From Sulfurovum sp. (lineage in GTDB: Bacteria; Campylobacterota; Campylobacteria; Campylobacterales; Sulfurovaceae): 64,000 nucleotides of DNA. Of this stretch, positions 50,223 through 61,024 are shown one piece after another. The notes under the pieces were generated by a model. That model made no database searches. It worked only from the letters and a program-made list of their open reading frames with translations, and was not told where the DNA came from. Made by a program: the position numbers and the translations under genes. Position 1 is the stretch's first letter, and every line of letters starts with the position of its first letter. The stretch lies in NCBI GenBank assembly GCA_027019175.1, contig JALUXB010000031.1:1-64000 (forward strand), in the 5' to 3' direction.

Positions 50223-50936
50223 GTGCAAAAAAAAGATGAAGTCTTTGCCAAACCTATAGAGAAAAAGTTCGAATTCGACAATGCAGTTGCGGCAGTGTTT
50301 GATGATATGCTGTCACGCTCGGTTCCTTTTTATGATGAAGTGCGCAGACTTATTATTTCGCTTATTCTTTCAGATGCCCGTGAAGGATTGCGGGTACTTG
50401 ACCTTGGTTCTTCTACTGCAAAATTTCTGTTAGACCTGCATAGCAAGGCAAACGTGCCTATGGTGCTTACAGGTATCGACAATTCACCGGCAATGCTGGA
50501 ACGTGCACAACAGAAATGTCAAGCCTTCGGTGCCGATATTACGCTGGAGTTGGCCGATATGCTTACCTATGGGTTTGGCAAAGAGGATGTGATTGTCGCA
50601 AACTATACCCTGCAGTTCATCCGTCCGCTGCAGCGTACCGCTCTGGTGAAGCGTATTGCCGATGCTCTGGAGAAGGATGGTATGTTTGTCTTCTCGGAGA
50701 AAGTAGTATTTGAGGATAAGAAGCTGGATAAGCAGATGATCGATATTTACTATGAATACAAACGTGAACAGGGATACAGTGACTATGAGATTGCGCAAAA
50801 GCGTGAAGCGTTGGAAAATGTACTGATTCCTTTTACGATTCAGGAAAATATCCGCATGTGCAGGGAAGCAGGTTTTACAAAAATTGACACGATTTTTCAA
50901 TGGGCAAACTTTGTGACATTCGTGGCTAAAAAGTGA
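50223..50936 (+). CDS. cmoA: Carboxy-S-adenosyl-L-methionine synthase
   Basis: [61 protein letters not shown]. Confidence 0.93.
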   Translation: MQKKDEVFAKPIEKKFEFDNAVAAVFDDMLSRSVPFYDEVRRLIISLILSDAREGLRVLDLGSSTAKFLLDLHSKANVPMVLTGIDNSPAMLERAQQKCQAFGADITLELADMLTYGFGKEDVIVANYTLQFIRPLQRTALVKRIADALEKDGMFVFSEKVVFEDKKLDKQMIDIYYEYKREQGYSDYEIAQKREALENVLIPFTIQENIRMCREAGFTKIDTIFQWANFVTFVAKK

Positions 50937-50985
50937 CATTCTTTCGCTCTTTCCCATGAGTAGGGATTTCATTAATGAATATGAG

Positions 50986-51085
50986 TTATTCACAGTTTAT
51001 TCACCATGTGAAAAAGTAAAATTCAAAAACTGTCGGTGAGGACGGGATTTATTATTTAATATCACTTATTCACGCGCTATTCACA
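50986..51085 (+). promoter_or_regulatory. Cluster of four DnaA-box-like sites (TTATTCACN) in two pairs
   Basis: TTATTCACA 50986-50994, TTATTCACC 50997-51005, TTATTCACG 51066-51074, CTATTCACA 51077-51085; same strand, 11-bp spacing within each pair. Confidence 0.5.
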
Positions 51086-51196
51086 GTGTGAAATGTGAAA
51101 TATTTTTAACATATTTTCAGGATTGTCTGCTAAAGGGTACTCTTTTTCATCGTTTTTCGGTTATAATCTTCGCAATTTATTTTATGCAAGGATGCA

Positions 51197-52549
51197 ATGA
51201 TGCACTGGACACCCGGAAGCTGGAGAGACTTTCCCATTAAGCAACAACCGACTTATCCCGATAAAGAGGCACTTGAATATGTCGAAAAAGAACTGAAACA
51301 CTACCCGCCGCTGATTTTTGCAGGGGAAGCGCGTCGGCTGAAGCAAAAACTTGCTGCTGCCGGACGCGGTGAAGCGTTCCTGCTTCAGGGGGGAGACTGT
51401 GCCGAAAGTTTTGCAGACTTCAACGCACAAAATATCAAAAATCTCTTCAAACTGATGTTACAGATGAATATGGTATTGATGTATTCTACGGGCAAACCTG
51501 TCGTAAAAGTCGGGCGTATTGCCGGACAGTTCGCCAAGCCGAGATCGTCTGACTTTGAAGAGAAAGACGGTGTCAAACTGCCAAGCTACCGCGGTGACAT
51601 CATCAACTCCATCGAGTTTACCGAAGAGGCACGTGTGCCAAAGCCTGAGAATATGCTTCGTGCCTACAACCAGTCGGCGGCAACACTCAATCTGCTGCGT
51701 GCCTTTTCACGCGGCGGTTTGGCAGACCTGAACAAGGTACACCAGTGGAACCTCGACTTTATCAAAGACAACCCACTTGGGAAACGTTATGACGAGCTCA
51801 GCAATAAAATCGACCGGGCAATGAAGTTCATGGCAGCCTGCGGACTGACGAGTGATCTTGTACCGCAGTTGCATCAGACCACGCTCTATACTTCCCATGA
51901 GGCGTTACTGCTTAACTACGAAGAGGCGCTTACGCGTAAAGACAGTGAAACAGGTGAATGGTACGACTGTTCGGCTCATATGCTTTGGATCGGCGACCGA
52001 ACACGTGATTTGAATGAAGCACACATCGAGTACTTCAGAGGTATTCAAAACCCGATAGGATGCAAAGTCGGGCCGACCATGGAAGTAGATGAACTGCTGC
52101 AGTTGATCGATGCGTTGAACCCCGAAAATGAAGAGGGAAGACTCAACCTTATTGTCCGTATGGGGGCAGACAAAATTTCCGAACTCTATCCACCGCTGCT
52201 TCAGGCAGTACGTGATGCCGGCAAGCATGTTGTCTGGACGATCGACCCGATGCACGGCAATGTTGAAAAATCTTCTACAGGTTTTAAAACGAGAGACTTT
52301 GACAACATCCTTTCTGAAGTCAAGCAGTTTTTCCATATTCATCAGGAAATGGGAACGGTTGCTGCTGGTATTCATCTTGAAATGACCGGAAACGATGTGA
52401 CAGAGTGTACAGGAAGTACTTCCTGTGCCATTACCGCAGAAGGGCTTGCCAGCCGTTACCATACACAGTGTGACCCGCGTTTGAATGCGTCACAGGCGCT
52501 GGAGCTTGCCTTTATGATCTCCGATACGATCTGTGATAACTGTAACTAA
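51197..52549 (+). CDS. Class II 3-deoxy-7-phosphoheptulonate (DAHP) synthase
   Basis: [52 protein letters not shown]. Confidence 0.97.
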   Translation: MMHWTPGSWRDFPIKQQPTYPDKEALEYVEKELKHYPPLIFAGEARRLKQKLAAAGRGEAFLLQGGDCAESFADFNAQNIKNLFKLMLQMNMVLMYSTGKPVVKVGRIAGQFAKPRSSDFEEKDGVKLPSYRGDIINSIEFTEEARVPKPENMLRAYNQSAATLNLLRAFSRGGLADLNKVHQWNLDFIKDNPLGKRYDELSNKIDRAMKFMAACGLTSDLVPQLHQTTLYTSHEALLLNYEEALTRKDSETGEWYDCSAHMLWIGDRTRDLNEAHIEYFRGIQNPIGCKVGPTMEVDELLQLIDALNPENEEGRLNLIVRMGADKISELYPPLLQAVRDAGKHVVWTIDPMHGNVEKSSTGFKTRDFDNILSEVKQFFHIHQEMGTVAAGIHLEMTGNDVTECTGSTSCAITAEGLASRYHTQCDPRLNASQALELAFMISDTICDNCN

Positions 52550-52567
52550 CAGATTTTCTTTCTTCTA

Positions 52568-52590
52568 TGGATGCGATTTTATCGCATCCA
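52568..52590. terminator. Terminator hairpin TGGATGCGAT-TTT-ATCGCATCCA between convergent genes
   Basis: Perfect 10-bp stem, 3-nt loop. Confidence 0.75.
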
Positions 52591-52606
52591 CTTTATTTTC
52601 TACACT

Positions 52607-53806
52607 TTACTTTACGGTAAAGATGTTTTCTCCGTTTTCATATCGGTATGTCAGGGTCATTTGGTGAATATCGAGAATGCTTTTGACAATGTAAAGCCCC
52701 AGCCCCAACCCGCCTTTTGAAGTGTGGAAGGGTTTAAAATACTCGTCAAGCGGTTCTGAAAGGGCTTCTCCTCTGTTTTTGATGTCAATGTGGTCTGTAT
52801 CTATTGTAACCGTGACATGCTTGTCGATGGAGTATTTGATGGCATTGTCAAGCAGGTTTTTGACAACGAGGGTGAAAAGCTCAAAATCAACTTTGAGAAT
52901 ATAGTCTTTTTTAATTTCGATGCTCACCAGTCGGTTTGGGTGTTCTACCATCAGCAGGTCGATACTCGCTTCAACAAGGTCACTCATTTTGTAGGGCTTG
53001 AGGACAAGTTCAAAGTTTTTGGAAGTGATCTTCTCAATTTTGGCAAATTCGTCAATGAGAAGATTGAGACGTTCAAAAATACCATGCATGCGCTGTTTGC
53101 TTTTTTCATCCGGCAGCATTTCACTCATGAGCCGCCCCTTGGCAATGGGGGTTTTGAGCTCATGCATAATGGCGCGAAGGAAAAGCTGCCGGGACTGCAG
53201 CAGCTCGCGTATCATGGTAACGGCATGATCAAATTCATTGGCTACTTCAGCGATTTCATCATGTTTGTCACTGGCACAATGGATATTGAGATTGCCTTCT
53301 GAAAAGCTTTTGATCTTCTCTTTGAGCTCAGATAGGGGTTTAAGAGAGCGGATAACCCAGAAGTAGAGCATCACAATGAGCAAAAATACAATGGTAAAGA
53401 CAATAATTCTTTTGAGTGGGTATTTTGGTTTGTTCTTGTTCTTCAAAAAGAGTTTGAAACGGTCATTATTGATAAGAATAACCCGCTGAAGGCGGAAAGT
53501 GCCTACTGCATATTTTTTTGCTTTTCCGTCTTTTTGTTGGAAGTATCGTTCAATCTGAATTACCTTTCCCTTGTCTTTGATGAGGGAGAAGTTCTGAGAC
53601 TCAAGGTAAGCCTCATCGATCTTTCCGGTTTTGAGGTAGTAGTTGTAGAGGTAATGTGCAATGGCACGTTCCCTGATGTCGTTGAGCTCTTCGTACTTGG
53701 CATGGTCATAGCGGATCGAGCCGATAAAGAGAATGGCCAAGAGAAGAAGTGTAATGGAGAAAATCAGTTTGATTTTGCTCCGTAGAGAGGTGAAGTGGTT
53801 AAACAA
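52607..53806 (-). CDS. ArsS-type sensor histidine kinase
   Basis: FLRAIMHELKTPIAKGRLMSEM; NLLDNAIKYS; GGLGLGLYIVKSIL. Confidence 0.92.
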   Translation of the reverse strand: MFNHFTSLRSKIKLIFSITLLLLAILFIGSIRYDHAKYEELNDIRERAIAHYLYNYYLKTGKIDEAYLESQNFSLIKDKGKVIQIERYFQQKDGKAKKYAVGTFRLQRVILINNDRFKLFLKNKNKPKYPLKRIIVFTIVFLLIVMLYFWVIRSLKPLSELKEKIKSFSEGNLNIHCASDKHDEIAEVANEFDHAVTMIRELLQSRQLFLRAIMHELKTPIAKGRLMSEMLPDEKSKQRMHGIFERLNLLIDEFAKIEKITSKNFELVLKPYKMSDLVEASIDLLMVEHPNRLVSIEIKKDYILKVDFELFTLVVKNLLDNAIKYSIDKHVTVTIDTDHIDIKNRGEALSEPLDEYFKPFHTSKGGLGLGLYIVKSILDIHQMTLTYRYENGENIFTVK

Positions 53807-54455
53807 GCTTGTACCCTACGCCGCGTACCGCCTGAATGCGTTTGTTATCCCCGATCTTGGAGCGTATTTTGGAGATAATGACATCGAGGCTTTTGCCCTG
53901 TGAGTCGATGCTCATGGTTGCTGAGGAGTTGATGATCTGCTCACGTGACTGTGTGATGCCCTGGTTTTTGACCAGCAAAGAGAGTACTTCGAATTCAGCC
54001 GGTGTGAGGGTGAGCGGTTCGCCTTTGTAGTAGATGGTATCACCTTTGATCTCAAAATCGCTTTTGGGTGTTGTTTTATTGGTTTTGCCTTCCCCTTTTT
54101 GTACCCGGTTGAGGATAGCCATGATACGGGCATACATCTCTTTAGGGTCATAAGGTTTTGGCAGGTAGTCGTAAGCACCGAGTTCAAAGCTCTGTACTTT
54201 GTCATTGATGTCCGATCGTGCTGAGGAGATAATGACAGGAATGTCATATTTGCGTACGAGTTCTTCACACACTTCAAGCCCGTCCATCCCCGGAAGTGTC
54301 AGGTCAAGAATGACAAGATCGAATTTTTTGACGCCGGCACTCAATCCCAGAAACGGGTCTTCGTAGTTGGTGACTTTGATATCGAATTGTGAAAGGTATT
54401 CACTCAGGAGTTCCGCAAATTCCGGATCGTCTTCAATCATTAACACATTTATCAT
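53799..54455 (-). CDS. OmpR/ArsR-type response regulator
   Basis: NVLMIEDDPEFAELLSEYL; DLVILDLTLPGMDGLEV; C-terminal winged helix SRIRSKIGDNKRIQAVRGVGYKLV. Confidence 0.93.
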   Translation of the reverse strand: MINVLMIEDDPEFAELLSEYLSQFDIKVTNYEDPFLGLSAGVKKFDLVILDLTLPGMDGLEVCEELVRKYDIPVIISSARSDINDKVQSFELGAYDYLPKPYDPKEMYARIMAILNRVQKGEGKTNKTTPKSDFEIKGDTIYYKGEPLTLTPAEFEVLSLLVKNQGITQSREQIINSSATMSIDSQGKSLDVIISKIRSKIGDNKRIQAVRGVGYKLV

Positions 54456-54516
54456 AGTGTTCCTTCTGTCTGTTTACCTTTATTATAGAGCTTTAAGATT
54501 AATTGAAGGCTAACCG

Positions 54517-55851
54517 CTACTTTTTAGGCAGCGGTGCTTCCATTTTGTCCCACTCGAGCATGCCCCAGTCTTCAAGGCTCTTTTGCAGGCTGTCAAGTGT
54601 TTTGTCTTTGTGGCAGGCGTAACAGGCATTGGTTTCCGGCGGCATTCCGAAGCGCTTTGTTTCGGCAGGGTAGGTGAACGCAAAACGGTGAGAACGTACC
54701 GTGAGCGGTGACTTGCCTGTATGTTTGCCTGTTTTGGGCATATGGCACTCGATACATTGTGAACCTTTGGAGTCTGCTTTGTGGTGCGTATGGGCCTCAA
54801 GACTCTCCTGGTGCGGTCCAATTACAGAACCGAAGCTGTGACACTTCAGGCACGCCTGGTTGCCTTCGGGCTTTTTGGCAGTATTGGTCAGCTTGTGCGG
54901 ATCGTGACAGTTAATGCAGGTAATGCCGTGCTTGTACATGGCATCGTGTACATATTCGTTACCCTGCGTACGGTTCTTTTTTGCCGCGCCGTTTGGCCAG
55001 AACTCTTTGGTCGCTTTACCCGGGGTGAAAGGAGCCGGAAGCTTGTAGTTGACCAAAGGCTTGCCGGGTTCGTACCCTTTAGGATAGTCTGTAGCTGTCA
55101 TCCAGAGATCTTTTGCCGTTGCACCTTCTGTCTGTATGCGTTTGTCGCGGTTTCGCATATGACATTGCAGGCAGACTTCATTGGTACGGATAGGGTCGAC
55201 GAGACTTGCTTTGAATACAGGATTGTCAGGGTCTTTGGCGTGTGCACTTCCCGGGCCGTGGCAGTTTTCACAGGCAATGGCAGGTTCGACACGTTTGCCG
55301 GTAGCCATGTACCCGGTGAAGTGACAGCCGTCACAGGTTGTGGAGGTAGGGAACTGTTTGTTGTCGTGAGGGTAGGAGTCGTGGTACCAGTATTTGTAGG
55401 GTTTGAAGTGCTGCCACTTGCCTGTCTGTGTGTTCCACTGGTAGTTGCCCAGGCGGTAGTCCTCTTTGCCGTTAATCTTTGCCGGGATCATATAGCGCTG
55501 TTTGAACTTGCTGCCAATGGTGTAGACAGCTTCCTTGAGGGTGAAGTCGGCATCGTCAGGCAGTTTGGAGAAATCGGCAACGACAACACCCGGGTCTTTT
55601 CTGATGTCCTGGATCATCTTCGAGTGCATGGAAGCTTTCCAGTCGCGGTACTTCTCTTTGTGGCACTCTTTGCATTTTTGAGATCCCACAAAGGCCGCCT
55701 CTTTCTGTTCGGCAGGCTGAAGATCGACATTGAGCCCGACACGTGGTTTTGTCAACTGTTTGTAGTAAGGTACAATCTTTGGCATATTGCCCCAGATGAA
55801 TGCCGCGACAAGCAGCAGCGTAAGTGTAAGCCAGAAGAGCGTTTTTTTCAT
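54517..55851 (-). CDS. Octaheme c-type cytochrome
   Basis: Eight CxxCH motifs (CKECH, CDGCH, CENCH, CLQCH, CINCH, CLKCH, CIECH, CYACH); N-terminal TM anchor. Confidence 0.92.
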   Translation of the reverse strand: MKKTLFWLTLTLLLVAAFIWGNMPKIVPYYKQLTKPRVGLNVDLQPAEQKEAAFVGSQKCKECHKEKYRDWKASMHSKMIQDIRKDPGVVVADFSKLPDDADFTLKEAVYTIGSKFKQRYMIPAKINGKEDYRLGNYQWNTQTGKWQHFKPYKYWYHDSYPHDNKQFPTSTTCDGCHFTGYMATGKRVEPAIACENCHGPGSAHAKDPDNPVFKASLVDPIRTNEVCLQCHMRNRDKRIQTEGATAKDLWMTATDYPKGYEPGKPLVNYKLPAPFTPGKATKEFWPNGAAKKNRTQGNEYVHDAMYKHGITCINCHDPHKLTNTAKKPEGNQACLKCHSFGSVIGPHQESLEAHTHHKADSKGSQCIECHMPKTGKHTGKSPLTVRSHRFAFTYPAETKRFGMPPETNACYACHKDKTLDSLQKSLEDWGMLEWDKMEAPLPKK

Positions 55852-56645
55852 GATTCAAAAGCCTTTTTCATATGGAGTTTAACGGTATCGAAGCCGAAGC
55901 GGTGTTCGGTAAAATGCATGAATGCAATGATACCCTGATAGAGCAGCATATTGCTGCCGTCTTTGGTGGGTTTGCCGTATGATCTTGCCAGTTTTAAAAA
56001 AGGTGTTTCTTTGCCGTAGATGACATCGACACACGCTTTTGCGGAGGGAATGACTTTGTCAAGAATAGTCTTTGGGGCAGGAAGGCTCTCATCTTCAAGA
56101 CCAGCAGATGTCATATTGACAACCAAATCATAGGATTTTGGAATGAAGGTTTCAAATGTGGAGGTTTCAAACCCTTCGTTGACAAACTTTTCCAGTCGGG
56201 GAGCACTGCGGTTGAGTATGGTAACGTTATAGCCTGCTTCTTTAAGAATGACAGCGGTGGACTGTGCCGTACCTCCGGCACCAAGAAAAAGTACCGTTTT
56301 GACACTTTCGAATTCGCCGATGGCTTTGAGGAAACCCGGAGCATCCGTGTTGAAACCGTAAAGTTTGCCTTCTTTTTCAACAATGGTGTTGACAGCTCCC
56401 ACTTTTTTGGCAAAGTCATCCAGTATGTCACAGGCATTGTAGGCATGCTCTTTGTGCGGCACGGTAATGTTGATGCCCTTGAGTCCAAGTGCAAAAAAGG
56501 CTTCACGGAGCCTTTCTCCATCCTCCAGACGGTAGCGTCCATAGCATCCGCTGTATCCAAGACCCTTGAATGCAAGGTTGTGCATCAGGGGTGATTTGGA
56601 GTGTGAAACGGGGTTGCCGAAAATAGCAAAAAAGCGTGTGGACAT
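55848..56645 (-). CDS. aroE: Shikimate dehydrogenase
   Basis: FFAIFGNPVSHSKSPLMHN; GINITVPHKEHAYN; VLFLGAGGTAQS. Confidence 0.95.
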   Translation of the reverse strand: MSTRFFAIFGNPVSHSKSPLMHNLAFKGLGYSGCYGRYRLEDGERLREAFFALGLKGINITVPHKEHAYNACDILDDFAKKVGAVNTIVEKEGKLYGFNTDAPGFLKAIGEFESVKTVLFLGAGGTAQSTAVILKEAGYNVTILNRSAPRLEKFVNEGFETSTFETFIPKSYDLVVNMTSAGLEDESLPAPKTILDKVIPSAKACVDVIYGKETPFLKLARSYGKPTKDGSNMLLYQGIIAFMHFTEHRFGFDTVKLHMKKAFES

Positions 56646-56865
56646 AGTGTGGAATCCTTCCATTAACAGTTTTAGAATTATAGCACTCTAAACCTTGTGT
56701 GCCTGATAACGGCATGTGCCCAACTGCTGCATATACGTTTTTCATGGCAAGGTTTGGATGAACAGTAGGCATTTGGAAGGAAAAAATATTTTCTATATGC
56801 CATTCCATATTTTAGGGTGTTGGTCTATACTTTTTTGATTATATTCAAAAAAAGGTAGAGGGATA

Positions 56866-57054
56866 ATGGTTTCCAAACAGGAAATACTTAGAGTGCTGCA
56901 GCAGAGATTGGCCAGACTGTATGCTGCATATCAGGAAAATAGGATCAGCCGTGATCTTTATATACGACAGGTACAAAAGATCGATGCGATGATAGACTGT
57001 GTTGAAATGGCTATTCTTCTGGGCAGTTATCCTCTCCTGAAAGAAGCATTTTGA
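56866..57054 (+). CDS. Small hypothetical helical protein
   Basis: 62 aa with plausible RBS (ggtagaggg); tail overlaps the convergent gene by 44 bp. Confidence 0.4.
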   Translation: MVSKQEILRVLQQRLARLYAAYQENRISRDLYIRQVQKIDAMIDCVEMAILLGSYPLLKEAF

Positions 57055-57943
57055 TGACATACTCTGAGGCAAGAAAATCAGGAAGCAGTGCCCGGTAACT
57101 TTCCAAAACGATATCTCCCGTGATGGAGATACTTTTATAGTATCGGTAATTCATGTTTCGGGTAAGTTTTTTGGCATCTTCCAGCGTGGTGGCAAAACCG
57201 ACCTCCAAAATACTGTTTTGGTTTGCGATAAGATGGGCGTAATGTCGTATGAAAAGCAGTGTGGCACTTTTTTCATTCAGTGCAAAAAAAGAGAGAATGT
57301 AGCTGCAACCGGGTTCATCAAAGGTTGCAAAATGTGCATTGGAAAGATCTTTGTCCCGGAGCTCAAAAGACATGAGTTTTTCAAAAATTTCAGGTTTTAC
57401 CCGCAGAGCGAAGAGAAGGCCGAAGAAGTGCCCCTTATAGATTGAAACGTAAAAGGTATTGGTCGGGTAGAGTGCCCACTCTTTAAAATCTGTTTCATCC
57501 AATCCTTTAAATTTATGATTCAGTGCCTGATCAATATCGACATTGATCTGTGCAACTTCATGAAGTTTTTCCGTATTGCGAAGCTGTGTGATAATGAGAT
57601 CCCCGTTTTTTGCCAGTTTTTCAGGAAAGCGCATAACCAGTTCTTTGCTTTTTCTGCCAAGCATATTTTTCATGCCGGCTTCACAAATATGCTCTTCTGC
57701 CTCTTTGTCTGAAAATTTGTCCCAACACGGCATCGCTGTCCCTGTGAGCTGTTGAAAATAGCGGAGAATACTGACTTGTCTGGCCAGACTGGGTTTGGTT
57801 ATGCCTCTTTCCCATTTACTTAATGTACTGGTATCGAGTCCCCTGAAGTGACCGATATCGAAACTGTAAAGTGCATGAACCAGCTGTTCCTGTGTCAATC
57901 CGCTCTCTTCACGGCACTGTTTGAGATAGTTACTGAAATACAT
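57011..57943 (-). CDS. XRE-family HTH protein with C-terminal sensor-like domain
   Basis: LKQCREESGLTQEQLVHALYSFDIGHFRGLDTSTLSKWERGITKPS. Confidence 0.8.
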   Translation of the reverse strand: MYFSNYLKQCREESGLTQEQLVHALYSFDIGHFRGLDTSTLSKWERGITKPSLARQVSILRYFQQLTGTAMPCWDKFSDKEAEEHICEAGMKNMLGRKSKELVMRFPEKLAKNGDLIITQLRNTEKLHEVAQINVDIDQALNHKFKGLDETDFKEWALYPTNTFYVSIYKGHFFGLLFALRVKPEIFEKLMSFELRDKDLSNAHFATFDEPGCSYILSFFALNEKSATLLFIRHYAHLIANQNSILEVGFATTLEDAKKLTRNMNYRYYKSISITGDIVLESYRALLPDFLASEYVIKMLLSGEDNCPEE

Positions 57944-58087
57944 ACATACCCATTTCCTCTTGTTTGTACAAGTATAGCAGAGGAGTTGTTAGAAAAAAGT
58001 AGGCATTTTAAAAACTATTTTTTTTTGAAAATGACCTTCACTTCAGTGACGGAAACATATATACTGACAAACCATAGGAGGTAACAT

Positions 58088-58636
58088 ATGATCGAATTAG
58101 TGATTGGATTATTTTTTTTAGTAGTAGTGGGGCTTATTTTTATAGCCAAGAATAGAGAGCCTTTATTTGTAGATAAAGATCGAGAAGAGAGTAAACAGCA
58201 TAGCGAGGCATATCAGCGGACAGAAATGAACATCCCTGATCAATGTGAGAAGGTACTATCAACGCAGCATATCAGGGAGATAGAAAAACTTCCCTCTGTC
58301 ATTGTGGAAAATATTATTGATGGAGAGACAGTTGACATTGTCTGTAATGAAGTGCATGAACGGATCAGGTTGGATGCGATTGACTGCCCTAAAGACGGTC
58401 AGGAATGGGGGCACATTGCAACGATGGGTCTTATTCAGTTGATCGGTGAAAGAAAAACAGTTAAATTAGAGAGGCATGGAACAGATATATACGGAAGAAC
58501 AATAGGCACCCTGTTCATATATGTACCGGAAGAAAAAAGATGGTTGAATGTGAATGAAAGCATGGTAATATTGGGATATGCCTGGATGATGCCGTCTTTT
58601 TGCAGCCATTTACCACCACAAAGAAAAGAAAACTGA
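58088..58636 (+). CDS. Membrane-anchored thermonuclease (SNase)-like protein
   Basis: N-terminal TM; NIIDGETVDIVCNEVHERIRLDAIDCPKDGQEWG... VKLERHGTDIYGRTIGTLFI. Confidence 0.85.
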   Translation: MIELVIGLFFLVVVGLIFIAKNREPLFVDKDREESKQHSEAYQRTEMNIPDQCEKVLSTQHIREIEKLPSVIVENIIDGETVDIVCNEVHERIRLDAIDCPKDGQEWGHIATMGLIQLIGERKTVKLERHGTDIYGRTIGTLFIYVPEEKRWLNVNESMVILGYAWMMPSFCSHLPPQRKEN

Positions 58637-58753
58637 TAGATACAGGAAGTTGGATAAAATCAAAAAAAGCAGGTTTTTATAGAAAAGAGAAGGTTTTGTT
58701 CCGCCGTGGAAATGGCGGAAAGAATGTACATATAATGCAAAAAAAGTAGTGAG

Positions 58754-60160
58754 CTAAAGTGACTCCATCTCTTTGAGTGTTGCCAAAAGCGCACCCAGTT
58801 TGTTCTTGACTTCGAGGTACTCCAGTTCAGGTACAGAATCGGCAACGATACCTGCGCCGGCTTGCAGAACGATACCCTCTTTATTGATAAGAGAGGTACG
58901 GATGGCAATCGCGGAGTCCATATTGCCGTTGAAGGCAAAATAGCCTACTGCGCCGGAGTAGAAACCGCGTTTGAGGCCTTCGAACATTGCAATGAGTTCC
59001 ATTGCCTTGATCTTGGGTGCACCGGTCATGGTTCCGGCGGTGAAGGTTGCAGCGAAGAGATCGAACATGTCTTTGTCATCACGGAGCTTGGCTTCAACGT
59101 CTGAGACCATATGCATGACGTGACTGTAGCGTTCTACACGCATCATGTCTGTCACTTCAACTGTCCCTGTCTGTGCTACCCGTCCCACATCGTTACGCCC
59201 AAGGTCGATGAGCATCAAGTGTTCTGCACACTCTTTGGGGTCATTGAGCATCTCTTCTTCAAGCTCTTTGTCCCGTTTGGCATCTTTGCCGCGTTTGCGT
59301 GTTCCGGCAATCGGGCGCAGCAGTATTTCACCTTCAGTCAGCCGCACCATCACTTCCGGGCTTGATCCACAGATGGAGAACTCCTCGTAATCGAGCAGAA
59401 AAAGGTAGGGAGAAGGGTTTTTGGAGCGCAGTACACGGTAGAAGCTGAGCGGGTCGATCTTCCCTTTTTGTGTGTAGCGGTTGGAGAGCAGAATCTGGAA
59501 GATGTCTCCTGACCGGATATGCTCTTTTGATTCGGCAACCAGCTGTTTGAAGCGTTCTTCGTCAATACTGAACGCACCCTCACCCTCGAGCTCTACCGGT
59601 TTGAGCGGCATGGGTGAAAAGGGTTCATTGACGAGGTTCTCTATCTCTTCGAGTGCTTCAGCCATGGAGTTATCGTTGAGAATGAAAGTCAGTTTGGCAC
59701 TTTTATGAGAATAGGCAATGATGATCTTCGGTCGTACCATATCGAAGTCAGGCGTATTGAGTGTGTCCAGCAGAGGATCCATGCTTGCTTCCAGCACCGG
59801 TTCGAAGACTTTGACCATATCGTAGGCAATAAAACCGATGAAACCGTCAACAAAGGAGAAACCGACCTCTTCAGCCTTTTTTTTGTAAATAGCCTGGTTG
59901 ATGTTGGCATAGTAGTCTTTGAGGAACGTAAAAGGATCCTCTTCGAGTACACGCACATGGCCTTCACTGTCGGTATGGGTGGTAATTTTGTTTTTATAAA
60001 CCACACGTTCTTTGGCACCGATGGTGATAAAGGAGAAGTTGCCGTCACTTGTATTGACAACACTTTCAAAAAGCATAGTGATCTCATCGGGAAAACGTGA
60101 TTTGATCTCACCATACAGAGCTACGGGTGTAAGTTGGTCGAATAGTACTGTTTTATGCAT
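58754..60160 (-). CDS. trpE: Anthranilate synthase component I
   Basis: GDIFQILLSNRY; RPIAGTRKRGKDAKRD; DLGRNDVGRVAQTGTVEV; TFTAGTMTGAPKIKAMELI. Confidence 0.95.
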   Translation of the reverse strand: MHKTVLFDQLTPVALYGEIKSRFPDEITMLFESVVNTSDGNFSFITIGAKERVVYKNKITTHTDSEGHVRVLEEDPFTFLKDYYANINQAIYKKKAEEVGFSFVDGFIGFIAYDMVKVFEPVLEASMDPLLDTLNTPDFDMVRPKIIIAYSHKSAKLTFILNDNSMAEALEEIENLVNEPFSPMPLKPVELEGEGAFSIDEERFKQLVAESKEHIRSGDIFQILLSNRYTQKGKIDPLSFYRVLRSKNPSPYLFLLDYEEFSICGSSPEVMVRLTEGEILLRPIAGTRKRGKDAKRDKELEEEMLNDPKECAEHLMLIDLGRNDVGRVAQTGTVEVTDMMRVERYSHVMHMVSDVEAKLRDDKDMFDLFAATFTAGTMTGAPKIKAMELIAMFEGLKRGFYSGAVGYFAFNGNMDSAIAIRTSLINKEGIVLQAGAGIVADSVPELEYLEVKNKLGALLATLKEMESL

Positions 60161-60168
60161 AAGCGCTC

Positions 60169-60897
60169 CTATTTCTTGACGACAAATGCGCTTTTGTTGA
60201 TGAGGTTTTTGACGCGTACGATGGCACGGTCCACAGCCTCTCTGCTTTTGTATGGTCCGATACGTACCTTATGCATACCGTTTTCATCCATGATTTTGTA
60301 GGAATAGTGGTATTTTCGAAGTGTTTTTATCAGTCTGGAATTGGCAGAAGGCATGTTTTGGTAGGAAGCGACCTGAATATAGTACCTGCCTGTTGTCACA
60401 GCAGCAGGAGCGGGTTTTGGTTTGGATGGGGCAGCTTTTTTGGGGGTGCTGTAAGTATCCTTCGGAAGTGCCACCACCTCTTTTTTGACAGGTGCTTTGG
60501 CAACAGGTGCCGGTGCGGGTTTTACAGGTGCCGGTTTGGCAGTTTTGGATGGCTTGGGTGTTTTCTCAAGGGTAACGGTTTTCTCTTTTACCGCTTCTGC
60601 CTCGGGTCCTTTGATTTCACTCTCTATCATTTTTGAGAGTTCTGCCTGGTTGTCTTCTTTTGTTTTTGGCTCCTGTGTGGTGTTCTCAAGTGTCAGTTCC
60701 GGATCAATCATTTCTGTTGTATCGTCATTAAGTGCGGCATTGCCGGCATCAGGATCTTTGAGAATGATTTTTGTCAGAATGATCGCAACGATGAGAACAA
60801 CGATCAGGAGGGCGATGATAGTCAGGATGCCCTTGGCTTTACTCTCTTTGGATCGGGGGGTATCGATAATGAGGTCATCTAAGTTGTGATCTTGCAT
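60169..60897 (-). CDS. SPOR-domain membrane protein
   Basis: Single TM, Pro/Lys/Ala-rich linker, RYYIQVASYQNMPSANSRLIKTLRKY...MHKVRIGPYKSREAVDRAI. Confidence 0.85.
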   Translation of the reverse strand: MQDHNLDDLIIDTPRSKESKAKGILTIIALLIVVLIVAIILTKIILKDPDAGNAALNDDTTEMIDPELTLENTTQEPKTKEDNQAELSKMIESEIKGPEAEAVKEKTVTLEKTPKPSKTAKPAPVKPAPAPVAKAPVKKEVVALPKDTYSTPKKAAPSKPKPAPAAVTTGRYYIQVASYQNMPSANSRLIKTLRKYHYSYKIMDENGMHKVRIGPYKSREAVDRAIVRVKNLINKSAFVVKK

Positions 60898-60976
60898 AGT
60901 AGGGGTATTCTCCGCATATAAGTTTACACTTATTATACCCTAACGAATGTATAGAAAAGTTTATGAAGGGAAGGGG

Positions 60977-61006
60977 TCGAAACTCCCGTGTTTCAGGGAG
61001 TTTCGA
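60977..61006. terminator. Terminator-like hairpin TCGAAACTCCC-gtgtttca-GGGAGTTTCGA
   Basis: Perfect 11-bp stem downstream of the multiheme cytochrome gene. Confidence 0.65.
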
Positions 61007-61024
61007 TGTGTTTGGCAAGAACGG

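Noticed and set aside
54781-55938. Plus-strand 385-aa ORF
   Set aside because: Antisense of the octaheme cytochrome gene, which has eight CxxCH motifs in the correct frame.
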